DNA from: Pelodera strongyloides | Lineage: Eukaryota; Nematoda; Chromadorea; Rhabditida; Rhabditidae | Direction: 5' to 3' | Length of the DNA stretch: 64,000 nucleotides | Assembly (NCBI GenBank): GCA_036852015.1 | Contig: JAANDG010000117.1 | Span: 186,001-250,000 of the forward strand | Shown: positions 1-10,609 of the stretch, in pieces | How positions within the stretch are numbered: the stretch's first letter is position 1 | How the letters are laid out: each line of letters opens with the position of its first letter | Notes under the pieces: generated by a model | The model's database searches: none | Told to the model about the DNA's origin: nothing | Seen by the model: only the letters and a program-made list of their open reading frames with translations | Made by a program: the position numbers and the translations under genes

Positions 1-57
1 TACAAACTCCGGCAGGACTTTTACTCTAAATATCGCACTGTACGGTATAAACTATAA

Positions 58-430
58 ACTACGAGCTTTTGTTTCAAAGAAAAAAATCAAAGAAATCTCG
101 GATACTCATCATTCATTATTCCTCTCCTGCGGCCGTATGCACGAAAGCTGCCTGGTTTGTGTAAAGATTTAAGCGGTATGGCACGCGGTTTGCGGAAAGA
201 CTCAAGTATTATGGCGGTTGGTTTATGGAAAGATTCAAGCGGTATAGCAACTAGCGTGTGGAAGGAGTTAAGCGGTATGGCACCTGATTTGTGGAAATAT
301 TCGAGCAGAATGACACGTGATTTGTGGGAAAAATTAAACTGAATGGCACCTGGCTTTTTGAACTATTTAAGGGGTATTGCACGTGGTTTGTGGAACTATT
401 TAGGTATTGCGCGTGGTTTGTGGAGACGTC
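58..430 (+). repeat. 33-bp (11-codon) tandem repeat array
   Basis: About nine head-to-tail units of roughly 33 bp lie between about 150 and 430. Each unit reads like aagcggtatggcacgtggtt plus a short tail. In frame 1 they translate as 11-residue units such as GLWKDSSGMAR, GLWKDSSGIAT and GLWNYLGIAR (one unit is a codon short). The frame is open from 58 to a TGA at 340-342 and then continues in the same frame from an ATG at 343. The unit closely resembles the terminal repeat of the hairpin elements found elsewhere in the window (for example 29083 and 34389), so it may be an amplified transposon end rather than a coding repeat. A repeat length divisible by three keeps the frame open by itself, so openness is weak evidence for coding. 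Confidence 0.6.
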
Positions 431-735
431 TCCCCATCTATTGCACTGCTATACAAGAGCTGAAGATTCCAAATAAGCTACTTCTTGTGACTGCACTGGG
501 ATTGGTTGTTATTGCCTACTACCTACGGTATGTACAAGAACGGTTTGACCTTTACAGGTTTTCCCACGCTTCCCAGATTCGCCAGTTTCCAAGGTTCCTC
601 CCTAGACTACCCAGTTTCCCCAGAATTCCCAGAATCTCAAGACCACCCAGAATCCCAAGACCACCCAGAATTCCAAGACCACCCAGAATACCAAGGACCC
701 CCGAGACTGCCCAAAAATTGGGCATTTTAAATTAA
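343..735 (+). CDS. doubtful ORF: 11-mer repeats, possible membrane segment, Pro/Arg repeats
   Basis: This 130-codon open frame continues the 11-residue repeats, then has a hydrophobic stretch (KLLLVTALGLVVIAYYL) that could span a membrane, then a proline/arginine repeat built on RIPRPP. The same frame is open upstream to position 58 except for one TGA at 340-342, so if it is a gene the true start or an upstream exon is not clear. No known domain is recognised. It lies about 520 bp upstream of the NAT9 start, on the same strand. The low-complexity content makes it at best a fast-evolving or decaying gene; it may be non-coding. Confidence 0.22.
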   Translation: MAPGFLNYLRGIARGLWNYLGIARGLWRRLPIYCTAIQELKIPNKLLLVTALGLVVIAYYLRYVQERFDLYRFSHASQIRQFPRFLPRLPSFPRIPRISRPPRIPRPPRIPRPPRIPRTPETAQKLGILN

Positions 736-1258
736 CAAGAACCTACTTCGACTTGACTAGTTTTCGTCTATATGTTGTTCTTTCGCTTCTCCTTTTCCTT
801 TATCACTGTATTTATTTATTTTGTATTTATTTTGTTTGTGATAAATATTTATGTATATCTGTCACAAGAATAAGTGTGTTCGAAGTTTGAGTTGCAAAGC
901 GCTCTATATTTGCCAATATTATAAATATTATGTGTTCCGTTATACCAAACTCTAACAATAACACGCTACACATGAGTTCTTTGAAACAGATTCTTGTATG
1001 TATACTTTTCTTAGAATCTGAGCTTATACCGTACAGGGCGATATTTAGGCGGAAAAGTCCTGTTAGACATGTAGTGTGCTTTCGCATGCACGATGCATTT
1101 TGCTCTTTTTCCGCCGCTGCACTGGGATTTGAGTTTTCCAGTCTAAAAATAATGTCCCCTTATAAAATTGCTTTTCATTCAGGTCTTCTTGATCTACGCT
1201 TTACTTTTCTTTCATTTTTTTGTTGTACTTTAAACTTTAATAGAGCCACAACTTGCAG
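736..1258. other. intergenic / probable NAT9 5' region
   Basis: AT-rich sequence with no recognisable exon. It should contain the NAT9 promoter and 5' UTR. A pyrimidine-rich stretch ending in gcag sits directly before the NAT9 ATG, so the first coding exon might be preceded by a non-coding exon. I see no clear TATA box. Confidence 0.4.
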
Positions 1259-2540
1259 ATGAAGCTCAATGCAAACACGAAAATTATTGGCGCCAAATGT
1301 GTTTTGGTACCATACGAAGCAATTCACGTGCCGCAGTACCACAATTGGATGGAGGTTGGTCGTTTTCAGCACGTTATAATTATGTTCATAAAAATATTTC
1401 GTAATTTTAATTATAAGGATATTTATTACTGTGTGAACACCGTACATACAGTAGCATATCATCATCAAGGATACAAAAAAAGCAAGAACTATACGCGCCA
1501 CTGTAATATGGTGCTTGGGTGTTTTTAAATAACTAGTCTAAATAATCATTTTTTTTATATAATTCGTCCAGGATGAAGAGATTCGTCGACTGACTGCATC
1601 TGAGAGATTGTCAATGGAAGAGGAGTTAGAGATGCAGAGAAGCTGGCGAGAAGATGAAGACAAGTGCACTTTTATTGTACTGGATAACGATAAGGATGAG
1701 GAGGTACACATTTGAAGAGAAAAAGACAGAGAGATAGAGGGAGATTGTGAGGGAGAGAGAGAGAGGTAGGGTGAGGGGGGGAAGAAGAGAGCAGAGAGAG
1801 GAATACAACGAAAGAGACAGAGAGCAGAGAAATAAAATCATTTTTTTTTAGATATCGGCTATGGTTGGCGATGTGAATGTCTTCATCAACTGGGACGATC
1901 AATCAGCCGAATGTGAAGTTATGATCGCCGAACCAAGGGCTCGAAGGAAGGTGGGATCATTAGTTGTGCCCCTTATTCCAGGGTTGTTATAAAGTTGTAC
2001 AGTGTTTAAGGTTTATGCTCCTTAGCTCTAAGGAGAGTATTAGGCGAGTTCCCAGTGACACTTTCTTCGACATTCTCTTGCTCTGAACCACACTGTTTAC
2101 TTATTCCATCGATTTTTTTTGTTGATTTTTTTGTTGATTGCATGTACTGTAGGTTCTACCCATTTTTCACCCATGGTACAAAGTGCCCCTCTGAAATCCT
2201 GTTTTTACTGCAAGGTGCCCCTCTGAAATCCTGTTTTTACTGCATAGGTCCCAATTTATGTGAAACTGAATTATTGCAGGGCATCGGTCGGGAAGCAATG
2301 TCACTTATGATTTCGTATATATCATCAAATCTGAATATCACCGATTTCTTCGTGCGCATTTCCGACGACAATATTCCGAGTATTGCAATGTTTGAGAAGA
2401 TGAGCTTTGTCAAGGAGACATATAGTGAGGTATTTAAGGAGCATACACTTAGACTCTCAGCTGATGGGTTGGCAGAATTAAAGCAAGCGCTTTCGAATGC
2501 TACGGTAACAACGTACCGGGATGCCACGACTAGTATTTAA
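1259..2540 (+). CDS. NAT9: N-acetyltransferase 9-like protein (GNAT family), complete
   Basis: Four coding exons: 1259-1354, 1572-1703, 1852-1950 and 2280-2540. All introns are phase 0 and together the exons encode 195 residues plus a TAA stop; human NAT9 has 207. The start MKLNANTKIIGAKCVLVPY matches the NAT9 family opening, exon 2 carries RLTASERLSMEEE and DKCTFIVLD, and exon 3 carries MVGDVNVFI and EVMIAEP. The acetyl-CoA binding signature (R/Q-x-x-G-x-G/A) spans the exon 3/4 junction as RRK|GIGREA. NAT9 is a small GNAT enzyme of the cytosol, linked in flies to microtubule stability; its substrate here is unknown. The first donor is GTTGGT, with T instead of A/G at intron position 3, as seen repeatedly in this window. 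No defects were found. Confidence 0.95.
1704..1851 (+). repeat. GA-rich intron 2 of NAT9
   Basis: The 148-bp second intron is mostly GA microsatellite (about 1715-1835), ending in a T-run and tag acceptor. It resembles intron 1 of the two receptor genes, which is also almost entirely GA/CT repeat. Confidence 0.7.
2183..2249 (+). repeat. two-copy tandem repeat in NAT9 intron 3
   Basis: The phrase gtgcccctctgaaatcctg followed by tttttactgca occurs twice in succession, unit about 32-37 bp, just before the last NAT9 acceptor. A short tandem duplication with no coding role seen. Confidence 0.6.
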
Positions 2541-4281
2541 ATTAGAAACGTTAGCCTACTGTAATTCTCTATGGATTACCTGAGAACTCCGAAGAAACTA
2601 TTGATCTGGTATATATTTTTTCGATCACTGAAGAGAGTGTTTTATGCATCTATTGTAAGCTTGAATATGATGTTGGTCGTGACATGTTGAATTTTATGCA
2701 TCACTGCCTGTATGTGGTTTGTTTGTTGTTATTTTCATTTGTTCTTGTTTATGACAACTATTTTTGATAAAATTTTTTATCTTTATTCACATTGTACATC
2801 AATGGAGCAAGTGAGAGAGAAAAAAGAAGAGAGGAAAAGATACGATAAGAAAATAGAGAGAGGGAGAGAAGAGATTTAGACAAACATAATCTACAAAGTG
2901 AACCCCCTGAACATATCAATAAGGGATCTCTTCCTTCCTGACCGAAGTAACTCCACTCTATTCTGTTCCTGGGCACTATTGGCCATTATGAAAGCCGGAA
3001 TGTCGAATTAGTTGTCCGAGTTGGTCCCGTTTCTCGGTTTTCCGAAGTCTAAAAAGAATAGTAATCATAATTCAACTCAGCACTTTTCGTAAGAAAACTT
3101 GACCTTCTTTTCTAAACAGAAGCTAATTTGTCGATGTTTTGGCAAAGCTAGGTGATAGCAGGAAAACGTACCAGATCACATATACAGTGATCATAATTTG
3201 ACAGATAGGCATATATGGAAAACCAAAACCCCGATATGGTGCCGATCAAGTCCCTCAAAAAATCTGGCCTTGATCGGGACCTTCTGGAAAACGATCGGGG
3301 CCATATCGGGCTTTCCACTTTCCTGTGGCACGATGTCAGGATACAAAATACAGCACCTACCTCCTCGTGTAGACGACATGTGCGAGATATGTGTATAAAA
3401 CGAACGCAATCACTGTGCCGAGTATTGCAAACGACATTAGGCGAGAGGATCGGGAAATTCTGGAAGCAATCGATATTTGAAGTAATAAAACTGGATACGG
3501 TAGACTTACTGGTACTATATGATACAGTATACCGGACTACGTCAACTGACAATGAGCAACCATACAACAGTGTTGCCTAGCCTAGTACATATATACTGAA
3601 TACAGTAACCGTCACAAATTGTAAGGTAATCGTATATCAGTATACACCAACCTAATAGACTTTACCATCCGGTATGAAGACTAAGTAGACTTAGGCTATC
3701 TATCTCCCTCCCACCTATCTCCTTCACCTCCCGTCGAGTTTGATATCTTCCCGTAATCTGGGTGGAAACGACTCTCCGGTGACCATATAATCTGAGGCAC
3801 ATCCCAGGAGTCCCGCCAGTCATTCTCTCTTTTAGTAATTAAAGAGGAGAAATTGTAGTAATTAGGCTGGAAATCAATATTAATTATGATGAAACTTACG
3901 CCGCATACAACGGCACCAGCACACCATATGACCATAGGTCATAAGTCATAAGTAACTAGAGGGTGCGGCAGGCAAACTCATATTCTTTTATTTCTGCATG
4001 TGAAAGTGAATAGGTTCTGCGTTCTGGAGCATAGGAAACGGAAAACACGAAAAACCGGTTTTTTTTCGGTGTTTTCCGGTGTTTTCGGTTTTTTCGGTTG
4101 TTTTCGGTTTCCGGTGTTTTCGGGTTTTCTGGTGTTCTTTGTCCAAAACATGTTTTTTCGTGTTTCCATTTTCCTGTGCGAGATAACGTGGAATTCTACC
4201 GCTTTCCGTATATAAGTTAGCTGTGAAACGCATAATATAGAATGAGAGCCACAGTATACATAAAGATTCGATGGGTGTATG

Positions 4282-4432
4282 TTATGGGGTCTACAAGTAT
4301 CCCAAAAAATCGGTTTGATTCTGTCAAAATTTCCGTATTTCTGGACGAAGCCTGCATATATAATATGAAAAAAATATCTTCTCGTGTAGTTCCAAAATAC
4401 GGTAAATTTTCAGCATACTTGTAGACCTCATA
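4282..4432. mobile_element. hairpin element, GGGGTTTCCAAGTAT family
   Basis: About 150 bp with inverted ends: atggggtctacaagtatccc at the left and agcatacttgtagacctcat at the right. Related copies lie at 48785-48939, 49250-49413 and 62026-62295. There is no coding capacity, so a non-autonomous DNA transposon is likely. Confidence 0.7.
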
Positions 4433-4748
4433 AGTGTAATCGATACACATTCCTACATTACGTAAAGTATAGAAGTAATAGCTTCACTGAAATAATTATG
4501 CAACCTACTTACCTTTTGCCCTTCAACTTTTGAAAGAGATGTTGAGCCCTCAGGACTGTGTGTTATATTGAGTGGAGCCATGCAATGATTTTACTTCTGT
4601 TAAGAGATTTATTGTGCCATGGAATCGAACCAAGCAGTGAACTAAATAACTACTGACGAACATTACAAGAATAAAAAAATAAGAAAAAAAATAGCGTAGG
4701 CCCTGAGCTCCTGAGACCGGTCGGTTTTTGTCAGAAGTCAGAACCACA

Positions 4749-4887
4749 TAGAGTACAACAGTATTCTTATGTATCTTATGCAAATGAACATAAATTAGAA
4801 AAAAATCGGGCAAAATTTGATCAAATTAGCATCTATACGTAAGAATTCAGTTGTCCCAAATGCGTTTCAAAAACCGGCCGGTTAAAG
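4749..4887. mobile_element. MITE family A, truncated copy
   Basis: It matches the family A internal sequence (Oct-like atgcaaatgaacataaatta, then aaattagcat) and the right arm tttcaaaaaccggccgg, but lacks the left terminus and the final TTTCGCT. Confidence 0.65.
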
Positions 4888-5654
4888 TAACATCTAATAA
4901 CAAAATGAAAATTTGAAGAATGAAAAAAAAAAACATAGTATGAATATTTAAGGTAACGATACTGAAAAGGTGCAGTATCACTAGACAGAACACTCATTAT
5001 AGCTATGCCCGTTCCCCTAATTGCTGTGCTCCTTCTGACTTCTAACCAGAAGCAAAGTCGTTCATATTTTCTCCTTTTCGTTGTGACAAGATAATTGTTG
5101 TTTCGTACAAGCATAAGTCGTTGCGGAAGCCCTAAGCCTACACCTAAACCTATGCATTAACCTAAGCTGATGAAGATACTCTGAAGTGCGCGGCATAAAT
5201 CTGGCGTGAATATACCTCATGGCTAGAACTTGATGCGAGTGGAGCGAAGCTGCAGGTCCGCCATGCCTTCGCCAAAATGTAGCCACTTTTTTTGTGAAAG
5301 GAAAGAAGTCGGCGAAGATTTGGCTAACGCGAAATACCATGGATACTTGGTTTTTCCATTTCTATCTTCTATGTATGCGCACATTTATCAAAATTTGATA
5401 CAATATGCTAATTTGTTTCCAAGGGCACCGCGCAGCCTTTTTGTTGAGTGAAATTGTCAGGAATTTTAAATACATAAAAGAATTTCACCCCAACATAAAG
5501 AAATCCACAAACACTTGCAATCCCAGTAATTATCATCGTCCTCTTATACTGCCTGGGTAGGAATTCCCACTGTGGTCAACATAATTTCATTATTGAAGAA
5601 ACCCGTTTATTTTATGCATAGTAATGAAAAAAAAAGACCAGAAGACAAAGTACA

Positions 5655-5788
5655 GTACAAATGAACATAAAGTCGAATAAAAAATCGAGCAAAAAATTCG
5701 AGCAAATTAGCATAAGGTTTCAGCTGTAAATACGTAGGAATTCAGCTGTGTTGGTGTGTTTCAAAAACCGGCAGGTATTTCGCTTTAA
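5655..5788. mobile_element. MITE family A, left-truncated
   Basis: The internal family A sequence is followed by an intact right end, caaaaaccggcaggtatttc then gctttaa. Confidence 0.7.
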
Positions 5789-5812
5789 GCACAACTTGAT
5801 GCGCCTCATTAT

Positions 5813-6576
5813 CTAGTAAGCGTAGTCTACTTTAATCGTCTTTAAATGTTTTCCATATTTATTTGAAGCGAGACATTCGTATATTCCTTTGTGCGATACT
5901 GTTGTTGGATCAATGTCCAACCGACTTCTTATAGTAGTAGGCGATCGGACATAGTCGGTCATCTGAAAAGAGAATCAGTACAGTATCCTGAGCTACGGTA
6001 ATACTGTATTTTGTCAGTCAGTATTCTGAGGTACGGTAAGGACGGTATTTTCACCAGTATTCTGAGGTACGGTAAGTACTGTATTTTCACCGGAAAATTT
6101 AGTAATAGAGTCTTCTGAACTAGAAAAATGCAATACCGTAGTCGTAGTCTTTCTCACACGGAACATTTTCATTGAATCTATTTCAGACCAAAATCACAGG
6201 AAACATTACGAATCATTTAGCGATGATACTTGGTTTTTCGGTTGTTCTAGCCATCTCGCGATGTCTTATTGTTAGCTATTCACTTTTCTCGAAACCGGTT
6301 GGCAAATGGTCCGCAAATGGTCGGTGACCGGTCACCAAACGAAAAATGACAACGACGCGGACGCGGAAGAGAGGCAAAACCACGTCACGTGCGCGTGACA
6401 GTTCCTCACTGGTAAAAAATACCTACCAAAACATTGTTTCCCTCTCTAATTTCTGCTCCGTCTTTGTACCATTTGAAGAAGGGTGGCGGATTGCCGTCCG
6501 CTTCGCACATCAGAGAAAGTTTATATCCGAGCTTAAACTTTTGCGAGAATGGAGACTGCCTGATGATCTTGGCACC
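5813..6576 (-). CDS. partial gene: I-set immunoglobulin domain in two exons
   Basis: Two minus-strand exons, each 150 bp and joined in phase 0: 6427-6576 and 5813-5962 (TAG stop at 5813-5815). Exon one has the first Ig cysteine and core Trp (LSLMCEADGNPPP, then FKWYKDG). Exon two has the second half of the fold (RSRLDIDP, then GIYECLASNKYG), giving the L-x-I ... G-x-Y-x-C-x-A-x-N-x-x-G pattern of I-set/C2 domains. The domain ends nine residues before the stop, with no membrane segment, so the product would end in this Ig domain. The acceptor in front of 6576 means at least one upstream exon is missing; I could not find it or a signal peptide between 6.6 and 10.4 kb. It may be a secreted or matrix protein, or a surviving gene fragment. 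The intron (5963-6426) contains GGTGACCGGTCACC-type palindromes. Confidence 0.7.
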
Positions 6577-7002
6577 CTAAAGATTACTGAATGTATATAA
6601 ATATAAGACAATGTTTGTATGTCGCCAGTCGCCACTGAGGGCGAACTAGATCTACTCCATGACGCAAATGAGCACTTGATCGCGCGGCGGCACCGAATCA
6701 TGCGCGCCATTGCTTTGCCAATGTGTGTTTATTACCTCGTTGCGGCGGCGGAATAATAAGTATGCAAACTTACCCTTTGGCATCAACCGACGTTACACGC
6801 TCCACATTATTATTCTTATTAAATTCATTTGTTTAAAACAAAAAAATTATTATAAACGACATACCTCACTGCTGTTTGCGAAAAAGAAGACATCGTGTAG
6901 CAACGAGTTTACAACGAATAAATTTGACGCCAATAATATTATATGGATCAGATGCATTTGCTTGTTAAATAATCCTGAACGAACGTCAAATCGAAAAATA
7001 AA

Positions 7003-7184
7003 TTAAAGCGAAATGCCAGCCGGTTTTTGAAACACATCGAATAGACCAGCATTCTTATGCAGCGTATGCAAATGAACATAAATTAGAATAAAAAATCGAG
7101 CTAAATTCGAGTAACTTTGCATAAATACGTAAGAATTCAGCTGTCCACGATGCGTTTCAAAAGCCGGTTGGTAGTTCGCTTTAA
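7003..7184. mobile_element. MITE family A
   Basis: Near full length and flanked by TTAA on both sides: left end AGCGAAATGCCAGCCGG, right end tagttcgct. It shares its right TTAA with the next element at 7180-7418. Confidence 0.85.
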
Positions 7185-7418
7185 AGAGATAGGTTCACTA
7201 GGATTTGCAACTTTTTGAATGCATTCTATTGATAGTATTGTATGGGTATGGCCGAGAACCTTCACAATGCGAAAACTACATAAAATTACCTTTGCTCTCA
7301 GAGGTAGGAGAGCTTGCTCAAAAAGCTAAGCTATCTCAAATTTATAAAACAATTGGAGTACCGCAGCCAATATAAATTATAAAAAAAGGTGCAATTCGAG
7401 GTGAACCTATCCCTTTAA
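7180..7418. mobile_element. TTAA hairpin element, GGTTCAC family
   Basis: Left end TTTAAAGAGATAGGTTCAC and right end GTGAACCTATCCCTTTAA form inverted termini around a different core from family A. A right-end fragment recurs at about 30101-30157, and a left-end relative at about 17796-17890. Confidence 0.8.
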
Positions 7419-7565
7419 AGTAAAACTGCAAAAAATTATGTCAGTAACCGCAAATACAAGTTCTTATAATTATGTATTTCATGAGACGTAAGGATGGTAA
7501 ATGTGCGTATTGCCCTTACAAGAGACAATCACTAATCAAGCCCGTGATCAATAAGAAAACTAATG

Positions 7566-7748
7566 TTAAAGCGAGCTAACCGCCGGTTTTTGAAGCGCAT
7601 CACAGACAGCTGAATTCTTACATATTTATGCAAATTTGCTCGAATTTAGCTCGATTTTTTTATTCTAATTTAGCTTCATTTGCATAAGCTGCATAAGAAT
7701 GCTGGTGTACTCGATGCGTTTCATAAACCGGCCGTTAGTTCGCTTTAA
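7566..7748. mobile_element. MITE family A
   Basis: TTAA-flanked; left AGCGAGCTAACCGCCGG and right CCGGCCGTTAGTTCGCT. It is in the opposite orientation to the 7003 copy, as its internal A+T blocks show. Confidence 0.85.
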
Positions 7749-9391
7749 TAAGACAAAAACAAGTATTTATATTACTGGCATTCGGTTATAAGCTAGAAAT
7801 AAGTTCTTGGCCCACTCTTCTTTCTAGTATTCTAGTACTTGACATGTCCCACTAAATTGAATTGACGGGAGACGTTTGCCTTTGGGGGAAATTCCTATTG
7901 ACGCTCTGAATATTTTCCTCTTTTACCTGGTCAGGCTTAGGCTTAGGCTTAGGCCAATGAAAAAATTGTGTTTCTTATTATGGAGGCGTTTTAGATTTCT
8001 TATATGTGAACGATGTTGTACTGTTGCTTCAAGAAATGGCCCGAGCCACTAGCTATCAAATACGTAGAAAAGCTGGACTTTCCATAATCTGAGGTAAAGA
8101 TATAAAGATATAACAACTACAACAAAAGCTTAGAATTGAGCATAATGAATTCTTTGTTCTAGGCTTCCCCGTCAACAATTGTCTTTGACAGCATGTTTAT
8201 TAGTGCATCATGTCTAACAATAAGTAAACAAATAAAGTAGTCAGACAGGCCTAGAAACACCTAGAAATCTTTTAATTCTTAAATCTTAAATTGAGTTAAC
8301 ACATTAATGATTAATTCATAAATACAATAAGGACAACGCACATGAAGTAAAAAGTTTAGCAGAAAACTTTACTATCTAATAACCTAATTAAGGGTGGAGG
8401 CTCACGAGAAAGCATCTCCCATGAAGTGCTCAAATGGTTTCCTTTTATCGAAAGATGATGGTATTAAATTCCGAAAGTCATGCTTTACAAAGCCAAAGCT
8501 TTTAATTGGAAGGAGTAAATCAATATAAAACTATGAATTCTATAAAAATTTTGGATCGTAGTAAATAGTTGATTTCCATAGAGGCGTACGATAAAGCATA
8601 TGTCATATATGCACGTCTAACATCATATATGCTCTATTTGGCCTTTACGTGTAGTTCGTCTGTACTCGCGGGCTTAAAGTTAAGCCAGCGCAGCTTCTTA
8701 CATCTGCCTAGATTACGTACTTCATTCAGAAAAGGATTAAGAAAGCATGTTGGCAGCATGTTCGAAAAAACGTTGAAGTATTCCATATTTTGGATGTAAA
8801 CAAGAATAAATCAAGAGCGTGTTTGAGGAAAACAGGTTGTTTTCAGCAAGTTTTCAAAAATATAACCTTGCATATTTATCAGGACGAATTGGCATTGGGC
8901 GGGACTTTAACTCTAGAAAAACTATAAGTTCGGAAGTACTCACTATAGAGGGTAAATCTCAAGCGTGGAATTTTTTTTACGCAAGAACCGCAAGTGCTTG
9001 TACAGGAAGTCCGTTATGGAATTTAAAGAGACAAAGGTTTTTCCGTTATTTCGCTTTAAAAACCGCATTTCTCAACACCTAGAACTTTTTCCTCGGCAAA
9101 CTGTTCCACCACAGGTACCCGTAGTCAAAACGTCTCTTTAAAGCTGTCGGCTTTGAAACGTATATTGGAACCAAATGATTTTTTTTTGGTATCGCTCAGC
9201 GATGCTCAGCGATGTTCAAACCAAATTTCCTAAAGTAAGCGTAAATTTTCAACACTTTGTTCCTAAAGTCCCTAATACTCTGAGAAGTGGTCCCAAAGGA
9301 CTTATATGTCAGCACACCCCTCCTTACAACTGACTGACAAGTAGTACATAGTTGGGAATCAACGACTTATTCCTTTCTTAGACGAAAGGGA

Positions 9392-9500
9392 GCACAAACA
9401 CATACACACACACGCACACACACATACACACACACGCACATACACACGCACACATACACACACACACATACACACACACATACACACACATACACACATT
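9392..9500. repeat. CA/TG microsatellite
   Basis: About 110 bp of (CA)n interrupted by cata and cacg variants. Confidence 0.95.
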
Positions 9501-9544
9501 CATTCACGGGCAGGCATGCACACATATATGTAGACATCAGACAA

Positions 9545-10391
9545 GCTAACATAATATTATTATTGTTTATTTATTTCTGATGCAATCAATTGCGTAATAA
9601 AAGTAAATTACAGTATTATAGTATTTATAAACATGGCAATGATAGAAAAGAGACCAATAAAAGTGGAAATTCGATAAGGTAGAGCTTGATAAAATTCACC
9701 GTGCACAATGCAAATACTACAAAACGTCACTATAATATACTTTCAAAAGAGTTAAATGTTTACAAAACAGGAGATAAAACATAATAAAAACGATATTTGA
9801 CAACAAGGAACCCGTACTAGAGCACCCGTTAGTGGGCACGTCAAAGTCTATGTAAACATAGATTTTTTTAAATTCATAGATTCATGATAATTATAATTGC
9901 CAGGATCTACAAGCACCAATGTGACTGAACCAGTTCACGAAAATCCGGGAAATTATAAACGATTTACTAAACGTGAAAATTAGGGTAATACTTGGTGATA
10001 AGGTTGCAATTAGGTGATAATTACTCGATGTCAATACATGCTGCTAGGTCAACGTACAAAAAAAATGCGATTTCAGAGTGACGGCTGAGATGAAATTGAA
10101 AAAAAAGTGAAGTCATAATGTCGCAGAAAGCTAATGAGGCAACTGTCGGACAATTACCGGGATATAAACTGAAGAACTACTAAAGGCTGAAATTCACACT
10201 GTACCACAAAGAAATCCTACACCATGAAATTTTGACAGCGCGGCGGTGAGCTCGCACACTTTTCTTTGCGCGACAACGCACTGGCACACTTTTGGTGAAT
10301 GGCCAAAGTCTGGCGCCACGCTTTTACTACCGCCGCGCACACAAACCTAAGGACGGGCCAGCTAAAGCTCTCCTTCTCTGTCTAGCTTAGC
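9545..10391 (-). other. 3' flank of receptor copy 1, paralogous to 24070-25709
   Basis: Matching blocks include the stretch around ttgcgtaa and acatggcaatgatagaaaag, the phrase gcacccgttagtgggcacgt, ttgccaggatctac, and ctcgatgtcaatacatgctg (copy 2: gtcgatgtcaatacacgctg). It therefore belongs to the duplicated segment and probably contains the receptor 3' UTR. Confidence 0.75.
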
Positions 10392-10478
10392 TCAATTCTG
10401 GACCCCGTCTTCCGGATGTGGTTCGCCTATGGAAAGGTCGGTGATTTGCGTAACAGGAGTCGTCCTCAGGGAAGATAT
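10392..10478 (-). other. copy 1 last coding exon, C-terminal tail
   Basis: A 28-residue tail ([15 protein letters not shown]..., then GEPHPEDG) ends with TGA. Copy 2 has a related 40-residue tail. Neither contains tyrosine, so the paired-tyrosine docking site of vertebrate MET is absent; the only nearby tyrosine is HYEPP at the end of exon 28. Confidence 0.8.
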
Positions 10479-10566
10479 CTGAACATAGGGAAATAAAAGT
10501 GAACTCTTACAGTCTTAGCAACCTCTCTCTATCTCTAGTTCTCCCTCTTTCTTTTATTCCCTCTCT

Positions 10567-10609
<43 letters not shown>

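Larger units (their letters stand above)
2541..5812. other. intergenic, repeat-derived
   Basis: It holds the NAT9 3' region, short purine-rich tracts (2810-2880), two hairpin or MITE copies (4282-4432, 4749-4887) and a TC/GT-rich low-complexity patch (4040-4160). A weakly gene-like stretch at 3373-3479 is discussed in the findings. No gene is supported. Confidence 0.5.
6577..10391. other. intergenic: hairpin elements, CA and CT repeats, duplicated 3' flank
   Basis: No gene is supported. Contents are MITE copies at 7003-7184, 7180-7418 and 7566-7748, a short (TTAGGC)n run near 7935-7955, a region at 8400-9120 that is repeated (partly inverted) near 22.9-23.7 kb, a CA microsatellite (9392-9500), and from about 9550 onward the 3' flank shared with receptor copy 2. 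Confidence 0.55.

Noticed and set aside
4000..4215. Phe/Gly-rich ORF near 4.1 kb
   Set aside because: It comes from a low-complexity ttttcggtgttttcgg repeat.
6346..6600. 84-codon plus-strand ORF
   Set aside because: It is antisense to the Ig-domain exon at 6427-6576, which has clear Ig residues and splice sites on the minus strand.
9367..9552. Minus-strand ORF of alternating Cys/Val
   Set aside because: It is a direct translation of the CA/TG microsatellite.
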